Of a stretch of 64,000 nucleotides of DNA, positions 1 to 8,250 are shown one piece after another. How positions within the stretch are numbered: the stretch's first letter is position 1; every line of letters begins with the position of its first letter. Location of the stretch: NCBI RefSeq assembly GCF_028682175.1, contig NZ_JANHKS010000010.1:85300-149299 (forward strand), given 5' to 3'. Below the pieces are notes generated by a model. It was not told the origin of the DNA, made no database searches, and saw only the letters and a program-made list of their open reading frames with translations. A program made the position numbers and the translations under genes. The stretch comes from Pseudomonas putida. Its GTDB lineage: Bacteria; Pseudomonadota; Gammaproteobacteria; Pseudomonadales; Pseudomonadaceae.

Positions 1-162
1 CTCAAGTCCAGTGGCCTCCAAGGGGTGAGATACCTGAACAAGAAAGAGCGGCAACTGATCGACAACCTGCGCCTGACCAGCCACGCGGGGCGGCAGTACG
101 TCTACGACTACGCCAATATCATGTACCGCTCCAAGCCCCTGTATCCGGACCCGCTGGACTGA
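1..162 (+). CDS. C-terminal fragment of an unidentified protein
   Basis: Frame 1 is open from the first base of the window to a TGA at 160-162 and gives 53 residues ending in LYPDPLD. The start lies outside the window. The fragment is charged and Tyr-rich (for example RQYVYDYANIMY) with no membrane segment. I do not recognise the family. It is called coding because the frame is open to the window edge and has typical Pseudomonas codon use; the next gene starts about 90 bases downstream on the same strand. Confidence 0.5.
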   Translation, partial: LKSSGLQGVRYLNKKERQLIDNLRLTSHAGRQYVYDYANIMYRSKPLYPDPLD

Positions 163-253
163 CACCCGGCGGCTCGTTCCACCGGCGTTCAGTGCACAGA
201 GCCCTGGAGGCGGCCTATAGTGGGCGGATGTTTCTGCCCTCAGGAAAGCCTCC

Positions 254-796
254 ATGTCTGCCACGCCATCCTCTGCCGAACCGGGCCAGTCCCCGACCGA
301 TCATCACCTGCGTTTCCACAAGGGCCACGCGCACCTGGGGCCGACCTTCGGCACTGACGCCTTTGCGCTGAAAGCCGAAGCCTTTGCGCGGTTCTTCGGC
401 ACGCCTACCTTTTTGGGGGCGCAGACGCTGATCGTGCTGCTCTGGGTGGGGGCGAACATGACGGGGTTGGTGACCTTCGACGTCTACCCCTTCATCCTGC
501 TCAACCTGGCATTCAGCCTGCAATCGGCCTACGCCGCGCCGCTGATCCTGCTGGCCCAGACCCGCCAGGCCGCCCGCGACAAGGCCAGCTCCGACGCCGA
601 CGCCCAGCACCGCGAAGCACTGGCTGTCGCCAACGAAGAGCGCATGGCCCGCGCCGCGCAAAACACCGCGCAGATGCTCGAACTGCTGGAGCAGAACACC
701 CGCCTGACGGAAATGACCAAGGTGCTGACCGAACGCGTCGAGGCGCTGACAGCAGACATGCACAAGCATTTTGTGAAGAAGGATGGGCATGTGTGA
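254..796 (+). CDS. DUF1003 family membrane protein
   Basis: Encodes 180 residues. Two hydrophobic segments, about residues 52-73 and 78-102, are joined by the FDVYPFILLNL motif and followed by SLQSAYAAPLILLAQTRQ, the hallmark of the DUF1003 family of inner-membrane proteins. The last 75 residues are hydrophilic, rich in Ala, Glu and Gln, and look like a coiled coil. An AGGAAAG ribosome binding site precedes the ATG. The family's function is not established. The gene stands alone, bounded downstream by a REP pair. Confidence 0.85.
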   Translation: MSATPSSAEPGQSPTDHHLRFHKGHAHLGPTFGTDAFALKAEAFARFFGTPTFLGAQTLIVLLWVGANMTGLVTFDVYPFILLNLAFSLQSAYAAPLILLAQTRQAARDKASSDADAQHREALAVANEERMARAAQNTAQMLELLEQNTRLTEMTKVLTERVEALTADMHKHFVKKDGHV

Positions 797-808
797 GGCC
801 CCGCCCTC

Positions 809-900
809 GTAGCAGCACGGCTTGCCGGCGGGAGCGTTGTGTCAGGCGGCGCATTTTTCTCTGATGCACCGCTCCCGCCGGCAAGCCGTGCTGCTACGGG
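809..900. repeat. REP pair, GTAGCAG type
   Basis: Two inverted arms, 809-836 (GTAGCAGCACGGCTTGCCGG and on) and 870-900 (its reverse complement, CCGGCAAGCCGTGCTGCTAC), are separated by about 33 bases. This is a REP doublet between the DUF1003 gene and the convergent YciI-like gene. It may also stabilise or end both transcripts. Confidence 0.9.
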
Positions 901-905
901 ACAGT

Positions 906-1319
906 TCAGGGCTTGTCCTGGTGCATCTCGTTGAACCCCGCCGCTGCTTGCTGAATGTCCGGCGTAAAATCATCGAAGCTCATCACCTGACGCACTTCGA
1001 CGGTTTCATTGTCCCCCGCCGGGCAGCGTTTCGCCCAGTCGATGGCGGCTTCAAGGGACGGCAATTCAAGCATCCAGTAGCCACCCAGCACTTCGCTGAC
1101 ACCTGGAAACGGCGCCTGGATCACCTGTGCCTGGCCCTTGTCGAACGTGACGCGGGCGCCCATGGTCGGCGGATGCAGGCCGTCGAGGGTCAGCAGCACC
1201 CCGGCCTGCTGCAAGGATTCGTTGTATTTCATCATCCGCTCCACGGCGTCAGCCTCGGGCAGGGTGCCAGGGGCTGCGGTTTCGTATCCCTTGGGGATCA
1301 TCAGCATCATGAATCGCAT
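906..1319 (-). CDS. YciI-like (YCII/DGPF domain) protein
   Basis: Encodes 137 residues beginning MRFMMLMIPKGYE, the usual start of the YCII/DGPF group related to PhnB-like and sigma-factor-associated proteins. The middle (LTLDGLHPPTMGARV) and the GGYWMLELPSLEAAIDWAKRC block fit the family's ferredoxin-like fold, and the end reads VEVRQVMSFDDF. An upstream extension in frame exists, but its sequence (MAKAPGTFLSG) does not fit the family, so the internal ATG is taken as start. Members are often encoded beside ECF sigma factors; none is present here. The biochemical role is unknown. Confidence 0.8.
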   Translation of the reverse strand: MRFMMLMIPKGYETAAPGTLPEADAVERMMKYNESLQQAGVLLTLDGLHPPTMGARVTFDKGQAQVIQAPFPGVSEVLGGYWMLELPSLEAAIDWAKRCPAGDNETVEVRQVMSFDDFTPDIQQAAAGFNEMHQDKP

Positions 1320-1553
1320 GGTCGGCGTCCTTCTGTAGAGGGTTCCCCGAACACCATAGTCCAGGGTTTCGCACAGTAGTCGAACCACGGACGTGCAAAT
1401 CGACACTTGATGTGTCGCACCAGACAAAAACGTGCCGGGCGCTTTTGCCACTGTTGGACATTTTTGATATTGCGGTCGTCATCAAGCAGCGGGATTATGA
1501 CCATAATTTTTCTCATCCGACATTCCGCCGGATGCGTCCCGGAGCGTACGCCC

Positions 1554-2093
1554 ATGCAAAGCACCTCTCGCGAAGAAACCCTGGCCCTCTGGCAAGCACA
1601 GGAAAAGGAAATGCGTGCCCGGCTGGGCAAGGCTGGCAGCATGAACCTGATGGAGGTGGCGCAGTTGACGCCGGAGGAGTTCTTCAACGGTATCGGCAGC
1701 GGGCTCTACCCTCACCCGCCGATCGGCGAACTGATGGACTTCGTGCCGATCCAGTGGACGCCCGGCTCCTTCATCTTTCAGGGCACTCCCGGCCCGCAGC
1801 ATTACAACCCGCTGGGCATCGTGCACGGGGGATACGCCGCCACCCTGCTCGACTCCTGCATGGGCTGTTCGGTCCACACTCGCCTGAAGAAAGGCCAGGG
1901 CTACACCACCCTGGATCTGCGCATCAGCTACATCCGCGCCCTGACCGACAAGAGCGGCCCGATCCGCGCCGAGGGCACTGTGGTGCACCTTGGACGCTCC
2001 ACCGCGCTGGCCGAAGGCAAGATCTACGATGCCGAGGGACGGTTGTTCGCGACCGGTACCACCACCTGCATGATTCTGGATATGAATCGTTGA
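1554..2093 (+). CDS. PaaI-family acyl-CoA thioesterase (hotdog fold)
   Basis: Encodes 179 residues from the ATG of MQSTSREETLALW. The hotdog signature YNPLGIVHGGYAATLLDSCMG contains the HGG motif at residues 91-93, followed by the long helix, then YTTLDLRISYIRAL and RAEGTVVHLGRSTALAEGKI, typical of PaaI and YdiI-type acyl-CoA thioesterases. The substrate cannot be told. The frame is open further upstream to 1407, but the extra residues are Arg/Cys-rich and unlike the family, so the later start is preferred. The gene stands alone and converges on the flavoprotein gene at 2190. Confidence 0.8.
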   Translation: MQSTSREETLALWQAQEKEMRARLGKAGSMNLMEVAQLTPEEFFNGIGSGLYPHPPIGELMDFVPIQWTPGSFIFQGTPGPQHYNPLGIVHGGYAATLLDSCMGCSVHTRLKKGQGYTTLDLRISYIRALTDKSGPIRAEGTVVHLGRSTALAEGKIYDAEGRLFATGTTTCMILDMNR

Positions 2094-2117
2094 GCGAGTA
2101 GCACCTGATAATGCCCC

Positions 2118-2182
2118 ATCGCGAGCAAGCTCACTCCTACAGGACGGTGCATGCCTCTGTAGGAGTGAGCTTGCTCGCGATC
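2118..2182. repeat. REP pair, GTAGGAG type
   Basis: Inverted arms ATCGCGAGCAAGCTCACTCC (from 2118) and GGAGTGAGCTTGCTCGCGAT (to about 2181) form a hairpin with a short loop between two convergent genes. Confidence 0.9.
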
Positions 2183-2189
2183 AGGGTTG

Positions 2190-3395
2190 TCATGCGACCA
2201 CAGGAATCAACGGATCCGCCGCAGCCAGCGCGGCCTCGCGTTCGGCCACTGGCGGGTAGATCCACACCGAGTTGATCTGCTGCTTGAGTTGCTTGGCTTC
2301 TTCCTTGATGAGCTTGACCTGGCGATCCCAGCCTTCGGTGTACACCGCGCCCCAGGCGCCGAGGTCCAGGCAGGTGACGTATTTCACCTGGCTGTACGGA
2401 ATCGGCGCTTCGCCCAGCAGGTCGGCGGCGACGTTGTTGCCGGCCGAGCGGCCCAGCGCGATGGCGTGCTGGCAGGTCATCAGGGCGAAGTTGCCTTCAT
2501 CGTCGGTGGCGGCGTAGGCGGTGTCGCCGGTGGCGAAGATGTCGGCCTGGCCGATGACTTTCAGGTTGCGGTCAACGTGCAGGCGGCCTGCGGCATCGCG
2601 CTCGCCGGGGATCTGCTCGGTCAGGGAGCTGGCGCGCACGCCAACGGTCCACACCACGGTCTTGGCATCGATGCGACGCCCGTCCGCCAGGGTCACGCCA
2701 TTGGCATCCACGGCGGCGACAGACGCATCGACGACCCATTCCACGCCCAGCGCCTCGGTGGCTTCGACGATGGCCGGGCTGATGTTCGCGCCCAGTGCAG
2801 CGCCGACCTTCTCGCCACGGTCAACGATGATGACGCGCACTTTGGCATCCGCCCCCAGGGCTTCACGCAGGCGCGCAGGCATTTCGGTCGCTGTTTCGAT
2901 ACCGGTGAAGCCGCCGCCCGCCACCACGACTGTGTTGCGCATCGCCGACTCAGGCTGCTGGGCCAACGACTTGATGTGCTGCTCAAGGCGAGTCGCCTCG
3001 TTCATGTGGTCAACGTCGAATGCATGTTCGACCCCAGGCACGGAAGCCGGGCGCACGACACGGCTGCCGGTGGCCAGAACCAGTTTGTCGTAGTTGATCG
3101 AGGTCTGGACGCCGTTGGCATCGGTGTAGCCCACTTTTTTGCCGGCCACGTCGATGGTGTCGGCCATGCCCTTGATGAAGTTCACGCCCACGGCATCGAA
3201 CAACGGGCCCAGCGGCGACTGCATCTGATGCACTTGCTGCTCGTAGTAACGCGGACGTACGCCCAGCACCGCTTCAGGCGCCAGCACCGTGACTTCGACG
3301 TCGTGGCGCTGATGCATGTCCAGCAAACGGGTGGAACTCAGGGCACTCCACATGCCGCCAAAACCCGCGCCGACAATCAGAATCTGCTTTTTCAT
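2190..3395 (-). CDS. NDH-2-like NAD(P)/FAD-dependent oxidoreductase
   Basis: Encodes 401 residues. The N-terminal FAD-binding motif VGAGFGG (residues 8-14), a second Rossmann motif VVVAGGGFTGIE for NAD(P)H, and the C-terminal FAD motif ATGDTAY place it with type II NADH dehydrogenase-like pyridine nucleotide oxidoreductases that pass electrons to quinones or other acceptors. The start is the ATG of MKKQILIVGAG, preceded by a TTGGAGCACACG ribosome binding site; the 80-residue open extension upstream is not family-like. It is divergent from an Rrf2-type regulator gene across a 311-base AT-rich region, an arrangement that suggests redox control by that regulator. The natural electron acceptor is unknown. 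Confidence 0.85.
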   Translation of the reverse strand: MKKQILIVGAGFGGMWSALSSTRLLDMHQRHDVEVTVLAPEAVLGVRPRYYEQQVHQMQSPLGPLFDAVGVNFIKGMADTIDVAGKKVGYTDANGVQTSINYDKLVLATGSRVVRPASVPGVEHAFDVDHMNEATRLEQHIKSLAQQPESAMRNTVVVAGGGFTGIETATEMPARLREALGADAKVRVIIVDRGEKVGAALGANISPAIVEATEALGVEWVVDASVAAVDANGVTLADGRRIDAKTVVWTVGVRASSLTEQIPGERDAAGRLHVDRNLKVIGQADIFATGDTAYAATDDEGNFALMTCQHAIALGRSAGNNVAADLLGEAPIPYSQVKYVTCLDLGAWGAVYTEGWDRQVKLIKEEAKQLKQQINSVWIYPPVAEREAALAAADPLIPVVA

Positions 3396-3706
3396 CGTGT
3401 GCTCCAAATAACAAAAGGACGTTTCAGGTGTGTGCGGGTCGGAGTTGGCGACCGCCTCAAGACAACTACGACTGTATTGATCGGAGTTTATTTCGGCAAG
3501 CACTTTTTTCAGGTGCAATTCCAGATTCACGTCCTGCATCTTTATAAATACGTTGTTAATCAATAGATTATAAAGAAACACCGACCGTCGACCTGGCGCA
3601 GGAACAGGTTTGCCGCTGCTGCCACTGATCGCCATGACTCAGCGTTCCTTGCGAGGAACTGCGCAAATTGTTAGCTTTTGCACGATCAATTCAGTCGGAG
3701 ATCGAC
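3396..3706. promoter_or_regulatory. Divergent control region of the oxidoreductase and rrf2-type genes
   Basis: This 311-base region is markedly AT-rich around 3535-3580. It contains an 8-base inverted repeat, CTTTATAA at 3540-3547 and TTATAAAG at 3568-3575, with 20 bases between the arms. It is a candidate operator or overlapping promoter zone for the two divergent genes. The assignment is inferred from position and symmetry only. Confidence 0.4.
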
Positions 3707-4267
3707 ATGTCTCTCTACAGTGCCGGTGTCGAATACGGCATTCACTGCCTGCTGTACCTGGTCGATGAACGCGGCGACAGCCGCGAGGCCAGCGTGCGCG
3801 ACCTGGCAGAGCTGCAAGGTGTGCCTCAGGAATACCTGGCCAAGGTGTTCACCAAACTGGCCAAGGCCAGGCTGGTGGTTGCCACTGAAGGGGTGCGCGG
3901 CGGATTTCGGCTGGGACGGCCCTCGGACGAAATCACCCTGCTGGACATCGTCACGGCGATTGACGGGCGCAAGCTGATTTTCGATTGCCGGGACATTCGT
4001 GGCCGTTGCGCAGTTTTCGACGGCTGCGCGCCCGAGTGGGCGACTGAAGGGATGTGCGGGATAAACGCCGCCATGATGACCGCGCAGAAGCGCATGGAAG
4101 ATGCCCTAGCGCAGCAGACCATCCTAGACCTTGCGCGGCGCACCGGCCGCAAGGCTCCGCCGGAATTCGGCGCGCAGGTCGCCGACTGGCTGAGCGAGCG
4201 CAAGGAGAGCCGCGCAGGGGCTGCGGCAGAGGGGCAAACCATCGCGGTGGTGCAGGTGAACGATTAA
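3707..4267 (+). CDS. Rrf2-family Fe-S type transcriptional regulator
   Basis: Encodes 186 residues. The N-terminal winged helix (YGIHCLLYLVD, then LAELQGVPQEYLAKVFTKLAKA and GVRGGFRLGRP) is the Rrf2 fold. Four cysteines at residues 94, 101, 107 and 117 (CRDIRGRC, DGC, MCGIN) lie in the region where IscR, NsrR and RsrR ligate a [2Fe-2S] or [4Fe-4S] cluster, so redox or nitric oxide sensing is likely. The start is the ATG at 3707 with CGGAG seven bases upstream; an in-frame TTG 39 bases earlier lacks a good site. The divergent flavoprotein gene is the obvious candidate target. Confidence 0.88.
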   Translation: MSLYSAGVEYGIHCLLYLVDERGDSREASVRDLAELQGVPQEYLAKVFTKLAKARLVVATEGVRGGFRLGRPSDEITLLDIVTAIDGRKLIFDCRDIRGRCAVFDGCAPEWATEGMCGINAAMMTAQKRMEDALAQQTILDLARRTGRKAPPEFGAQVADWLSERKESRAGAAAEGQTIAVVQVND

Positions 4268-4286
4268 CGCCGGCTACGCAGGAGAC

Positions 4287-4378
4287 CTGTAGGAGTGAGC
4301 TTGCTCGCGATAGCGTCGGTTCAGTCCCACATCAGTCGATTGAAAGGACGCTATCGCGAGCAAGCTCACTCCTACAGG
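4287..4378. repeat. REP pair, GTAGGAG type
   Basis: The arm CTGTAGGAGTGAGCTTGCTC starts at 4287 and its inverted partner ends at 4378, with about 35 bases between. It lies between the convergent rrf2-type gene and the DUF202 pair. Confidence 0.9.
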
Positions 4379-4397
4379 ATTGGGGAACATGCTGGCT

Positions 4398-4742
4398 TTA
4401 GCCGAACACCACCGCATAGATTCCCACCCCACTGAGCACGATCACCGTCGCGCCCAGCACCACCACTTCGCGCAAGGGCGCGGGGATGCGCTCCTGCTTC
4501 AGGCCTTTGGCGCTCTTGCGATAGCGGGCGTTGAGGCCGATCTGGATCAGGATCCCGGCCATCAGCGAGAACACGATGGGCAGCAAGGCAATCAGCCCGA
4601 AGTGTGGAATCCAGCGCAGGAAAATCGTGCACACCACCAGCAGCGTCATCAGCGTACGCCGCCAGGCCAGCAAGGTGCGTTCCGGCTGCAGGCCGGGGTC
4701 GTCGTGCCCCAGCGTGACAGGCGCCTGGGCGCGGCGGCTCAC
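4398..4742 (-). CDS. DUF202 family membrane protein (second of a pair)
   Basis: Encodes 114 residues from a GTG whose last bases overlap the TGA of the upstream gene (GTGA), a sign of translational coupling. The motif LQPERTLLAWRRTLMTLLV is the DUF202 signature. Three hydrophobic segments follow (about residues 24-42, 50-68 and 90-112). The gene product resembles its upstream neighbour and the two probably form a hetero-oligomer in the inner membrane. No function is established for the family in Pseudomonas. Confidence 0.8.
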   Translation of the reverse strand: MSRRAQAPVTLGHDDPGLQPERTLLAWRRTLMTLLVVCTIFLRWIPHFGLIALLPIVFSLMAGILIQIGLNARYRKSAKGLKQERIPAPLREVVVLGATVIVLSGVGIYAVVFG

Positions 4743-5143
4743 GACGCGCCGTAGATCAGAAAGACGATCAGCCCCGCCGCCACCAGCGCACCGCCCAGCG
4801 AGAGGATCGGCACCAGCACCGGCAATGGCAGCGGCTTGCGCACGCGCATCGCCCGCTCGACCTTCAGCCATCTGATGCAGGCGCTGGCGCTGACCAGCAT
4901 CGCCAGCACCAGCAATGACAACGCCACCGCACGGCGCAGCCCCGGGCTGAACACATCGCCGGTGAAGGCTTCTACCGCAATGCCGCCCGCCAGGAACGCC
5001 AGCGCCGTGCGAATCCAGGCCAAGAAGGTTCGCTCGTTGGCCAGGGTGAAGCGAGGATCAGGCTCGCAACCCGGCCCCAGCAAGGATGCGGAAATACGAT
5101 CGCGATCAGGGGAAGGCGCCTTGCCAGGTTCCGGAGAATTCAT
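4739..5143 (-). CDS. DUF202 family membrane protein (YidH-like)
   Basis: Encodes 134 residues. After a polar N-terminus of about 35 residues comes FTLANERTFLAWIRTALAFLAGG, the DUF202/YidH signature, then two further hydrophobic segments. It overlaps the next DUF202 gene by four bases, so the two form one transcription unit. E. coli has a comparable adjacent pair (yidH, yidG). Role unknown. Confidence 0.82.
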   Translation of the reverse strand: MNSPEPGKAPSPDRDRISASLLGPGCEPDPRFTLANERTFLAWIRTALAFLAGGIAVEAFTGDVFSPGLRRAVALSLLVLAMLVSASACIRWLKVERAMRVRKPLPLPVLVPILSLGGALVAAGLIVFLIYGAS

Positions 5144-5442
5144 GTCGCACCGAGGTCAGGTAGATGGGCCAATGATACCGGTCATGGGGATGAAAGGCCC
5201 GCATCGGCAGCGACATTGGTGTGTCATTGGCCGCACCTGTGCCCTGCTCCACGCAGGCATTTTCACTGAACAACCCGGCGAGCCTCCTTCATCTGACAAG
5301 ATTCGACAATTTTCCCTTCAAAATCCCGTACTTGTCCTACGCTGTGATTCTATGATCGCTGTTGCGATACCCATGGCCACGAACCGCGAGGCGTTCGTCC
5401 CGTGGGCGGGTCTGAAGTCATGTTCGTCAGCGAGGGCGGGGA
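5144..5442. other. Non-coding gap between divergent DUF202 and diguanylate cyclase genes
   Basis: About 300 bases separating the divergent DUF202 gene and the diguanylate cyclase gene. Promoters for both must lie here, but I see no convincing -35/-10 pair, palindrome or small gene. Confidence 0.4.
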
Positions 5443-7005
5443 TTGAGACAGGTAGAAGGGACGGACCTGGACGCTAGGAGCAGGCGCCTCAAGCGCATGC
5501 CGGTGCTTTGGCTTGCCGGTTTTTTCACCGTGCTGGTGTGTTTTTCCATTACCAGCATCACGCTGTGGCAATTGCGCCAGACGCGCATCCACGAGCTGGA
5601 ACTGGCCGATACCAACGCCGCCAACCTGTCGCGCTCCATGGCGCAGCAGGCGCAGGACACATTCGATCAGGCCGACATTCCGGTGGCGGGTATCGTCGAG
5701 CGTCTGTCCTACGACGGCTTCGGCGCCGCCAGCAGTTCGCGCATGCATGAGTTTCTTCGGGCCACCGCCGGCAGCGTCGAACAGATTCAGGGTCTGTTCA
5801 TCTACGACAAGGACGGCAACTGGGCGGCCACCTCGATGAACCGCATGCCGGAAAACGCCAACAACGCAGATCGCGAATATTTCCAGTTCCACAAGACTAT
5901 CGACAGCACGCTGCCCCACATCGGCCAGGCTTTGCGCAGCCGCACCACCGGTGACTGGATCATCCCCATTTCCCGACGGGTCAATGACTCTGCCGGCAAC
6001 TTCGCAGGGGTAGTCCTGGCAACTATCGAACTTGCGTATTTCGACCGCTTTTTCGACCGTTTCAGCATCGGCCAGCGGGGCGTGATTACCCTGGCCATGG
6101 CGGACGGTATCGTGCTGGCTCGTCGTCCGGCGATCGACAACGTGCGAGGCGCCTCCATTGCCGACGGTGAGCTGTTTCGCAAATACCTGAAGGAAAACTA
6201 CGAAGGCACCGCGACCGTGCGCTCGGTGCTGGACCACGAGCTGCGCCTGTACGGCTACAAGCGCCTGGACCGCTACCCGCTGGTGGTGCTGGCGGGGCTC
6301 TCGGAGGACGAAGTGCTGGAGGAATGGCGTCAGTACGCCTGGCGTTCGCTGGCGATCATCGTCTGCGTGGTAGTGGCCAACCTGCTGTTCGGGGTGTTGT
6401 TGTTCCAGCAGATCCGTTTCGGCCTCAATGCCGAATCGCAATTGCGCATCGCCAGTCACTCGCTGGAAAAACTCGCCTTGCAGGACAGCCTGACGGGCCT
6501 GGCCAACCGCCGCCATTTCCAGGAAATCCTCGGGCTGGAGTTCGCCAACGGCCAGGCCAATCTGCACCCGCTGAGCCTGATCATGATCGACATCGATTTC
6601 TTCAAAAGCTACAACGACAACTATGGCCACGTGGCCGGCGACAAGTGCATCGTCGCGGTGGCCGAGTGCGTGCGCAGCAACCTCAACCGCACCGGTGACC
6701 TGGCGGTGCGCTATGGCGGCGAAGAAATGGCCGTGTTCCTGCCCTACAGCGATGCCCAGGGCGCGTTCCTGCTGGCCGAGAAGATTCGTCTGTCAGTGCT
6801 GACCCGCGCCCTGGAACATCAGGGCAATCCTGTGGGCATCGTCAGCATCAGCCTGGGGGTCTACGGCTGCGCGGCCCACGAGTGCACCAGCCTGGAGGAG
6901 TTCGTCGAACGGGCCGACGCCGCGCTCTATCTGGCCAAGCATGACGGGCGCAACCGCACGGAAATCTGGCAGGGCAGCAGCGTGGTGGCTCACTCGCTGG
7001 CTTGA
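5443..7005 (+). CDS. Membrane-bound diguanylate cyclase (periplasmic Cache-type sensor plus GGDEF)
   Basis: Encodes 520 residues. A first membrane segment (about 20-42) is followed by a periplasmic domain of about 250 residues with dCache-like features (IYDKDGNWAATS, DREYFQFHK, WIIPISRRV), a second membrane segment (about 300-323) and a GGDEF domain. The active site is GGEEM at 425-429, with DSLTGLANRR and DIDFFKSYND conserved, so it should make cyclic di-GMP from two GTP. An allosteric I-site RxxD is present as RTGD at 416-419, five residues before the active site, so product inhibition is expected. The TTG at 5443 is preceded by GAGGGCGGGGA; an ATG at 5497 just before the first membrane segment is the alternative start. 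The last 16 bases overlap the convergent DeoR gene. Confidence 0.87.
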   Translation: MRQVEGTDLDARSRRLKRMPVLWLAGFFTVLVCFSITSITLWQLRQTRIHELELADTNAANLSRSMAQQAQDTFDQADIPVAGIVERLSYDGFGAASSSRMHEFLRATAGSVEQIQGLFIYDKDGNWAATSMNRMPENANNADREYFQFHKTIDSTLPHIGQALRSRTTGDWIIPISRRVNDSAGNFAGVVLATIELAYFDRFFDRFSIGQRGVITLAMADGIVLARRPAIDNVRGASIADGELFRKYLKENYEGTATVRSVLDHELRLYGYKRLDRYPLVVLAGLSEDEVLEEWRQYAWRSLAIIVCVVVANLLFGVLLFQQIRFGLNAESQLRIASHSLEKLALQDSLTGLANRRHFQEILGLEFANGQANLHPLSLIMIDIDFFKSYNDNYGHVAGDKCIVAVAECVRSNLNRTGDLAVRYGGEEMAVFLPYSDAQGAFLLAEKIRLSVLTRALEHQGNPVGIVSISLGVYGCAAHECTSLEEFVERADAALYLAKHDGRNRTEIWQGSSVVAHSLA

Positions 7006-7772
7006 GCCTTGACGATCTGCGCGACCTGGCCGCGAAACAGCTCCAGCCGGTCAGACGGCGCGTCGTGCTCGACCACCAGCGTGCCGACCTCGTCGCAGGG
7101 CGCGACCTGATAGTGCGCGATGCTGGAAAGCTTCTCGTTGATCACCGCCACCATCACCTGCCCGCTGCGCGCCACCACGGCGCGCTTGAACTCGGCCACG
7201 TCCATGTCGAACGCAGTGACGCCCTTGACCGCATCCAGCGCGCAGGCGCCCAGAAAGCACAGGTCGAAATTGAAGTGGGTCAGTTGCGAAATGGTGGTGA
7301 AACCATAGGTGCTGCCCGCCACCGGGCTCAGTCGCCCACCCAGCAGGATCACCTCCACTTGCGGCAGTTTCATCAACTCCACGGCGATCAACGGGGAGTT
7401 GGTGGTGATCGTCAGGGCCATCTGCGGATCGAGGGCGCGGGCAATCGCGAGGTTAGTCGAGCCGCCATCGATGAACACGTGCTGACCGGCACCGATCAGG
7501 CCCGCCGCCGCCACACCCAATGCGCGTTTGCGTCCAGGTTCGTGCTCGATGCGTACCGTCAGAGGCCCGTCGCTGGCCAGGGAAATGGCCCCACCGTACA
7601 CCCGCTTGCACAACCCGGCCGACGCCAGCGTGCCCAGGTCACGGCGGATGGAATGCTCGGAGACGTTGAATTCAGCGGCCAGCTCTGCAGCAATCACCCG
7701 GCCATGAACGGCCAGACGCTCGGTAATCAGACGCTGACGCTCGCCGGGAAAGGCTTCGGGATTGGCAGACAT
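6990..7772 (-). CDS. DeoR/GlpR-family transcriptional regulator
   Basis: Encodes 260 residues. The N-terminal helix-turn-helix (RQRLITERLAVHGRVIAAEL, FNVSEHSIRRDLGTLASAG, VYGGA) is the DeoR type. The effector domain carries FIDGGSTNLAIARAL, the sugar-phosphate-binding isomerase-like fold, and ITTNSPLIAVEL. A GAGG site lies a few bases before the ATG. Family members usually repress sugar or polyol catabolic genes in response to phosphorylated intermediates; no such operon is adjacent, so its target is unknown. Confidence 0.85.
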   Translation of the reverse strand: MSANPEAFPGERQRLITERLAVHGRVIAAELAAEFNVSEHSIRRDLGTLASAGLCKRVYGGAISLASDGPLTVRIEHEPGRKRALGVAAAGLIGAGQHVFIDGGSTNLAIARALDPQMALTITTNSPLIAVELMKLPQVEVILLGGRLSPVAGSTYGFTTISQLTHFNFDLCFLGACALDAVKGVTAFDMDVAEFKRAVVARSGQVMVAVINEKLSSIAHYQVAPCDEVGTLVVEHDAPSDRLELFRGQVAQIVKAQASE

Positions 7773-7957
7773 AATGGCCTCGGTATCACGCTGGATCGCT
7801 CATGAACGAGCAGGATCATGCGTGGGCAACGACGCCAGTGTCAAACATGACGGCAATGCGAGCTAAAGAACCAGACTGAAGAGGTTTAGCCAAACGGGTG
7901 GGGACCAGAGGCGCACGACCGTGACACCCCTGGTCTTTCTCGGCGGTCTCAAGGTGG

Positions 7958-8134
7958 CTATTCCTCCTCTTCTTCCTCGTCGTCCACCAGCGTGAACCAT
8001 GGTTTGAGTTCGCTCAGCTCGAAATTGCCTGACTCCGCTCTGGCTCTCCCGATACGGGGATAGTCAACAGGTTTGAAGGACACGGACGAGTCCAGGATTT
8101 CTGCGCTCGTCGATACTACGGATCTGTCAGTCAT
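7958..8134 (-). CDS. Small acidic protein of unknown function, 58 residues
   Basis: A 59-codon frame begins at an ATG with an excellent GGAGG site six bases upstream. The protein starts MTDRSVVSTSAEILD, runs through KPVDYPRIGRARAESG and ends ELKPWFTLVDDEEEEEE, with eight acidic residues at the very end. No cysteine, signal peptide or membrane segment is visible. The neighbours (DeoR regulator, diguanylate cyclase) give no clue. I do not recognise the family. The strong ribosome binding site and balanced composition argue for a real gene; a short leader plus a Thr/Lys/Glu-rich tail also recalls ribosomal peptide precursors, but no maturation enzyme is near. Confidence 0.55.
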   Translation of the reverse strand: MTDRSVVSTSAEILDSSVSFKPVDYPRIGRARAESGNFELSELKPWFTLVDDEEEEEE

Positions 8135-8250
8135 GTTTGAGCCTCCCTGTCCAAAAAAGATGTGCGCAAGGGCGCCGGGAGACTATAGACCAGCTTCAGA
8201 AACCATTCGTCGATTTGCGACCCGCCGGTCACAAACCGCTACTATCCCGC

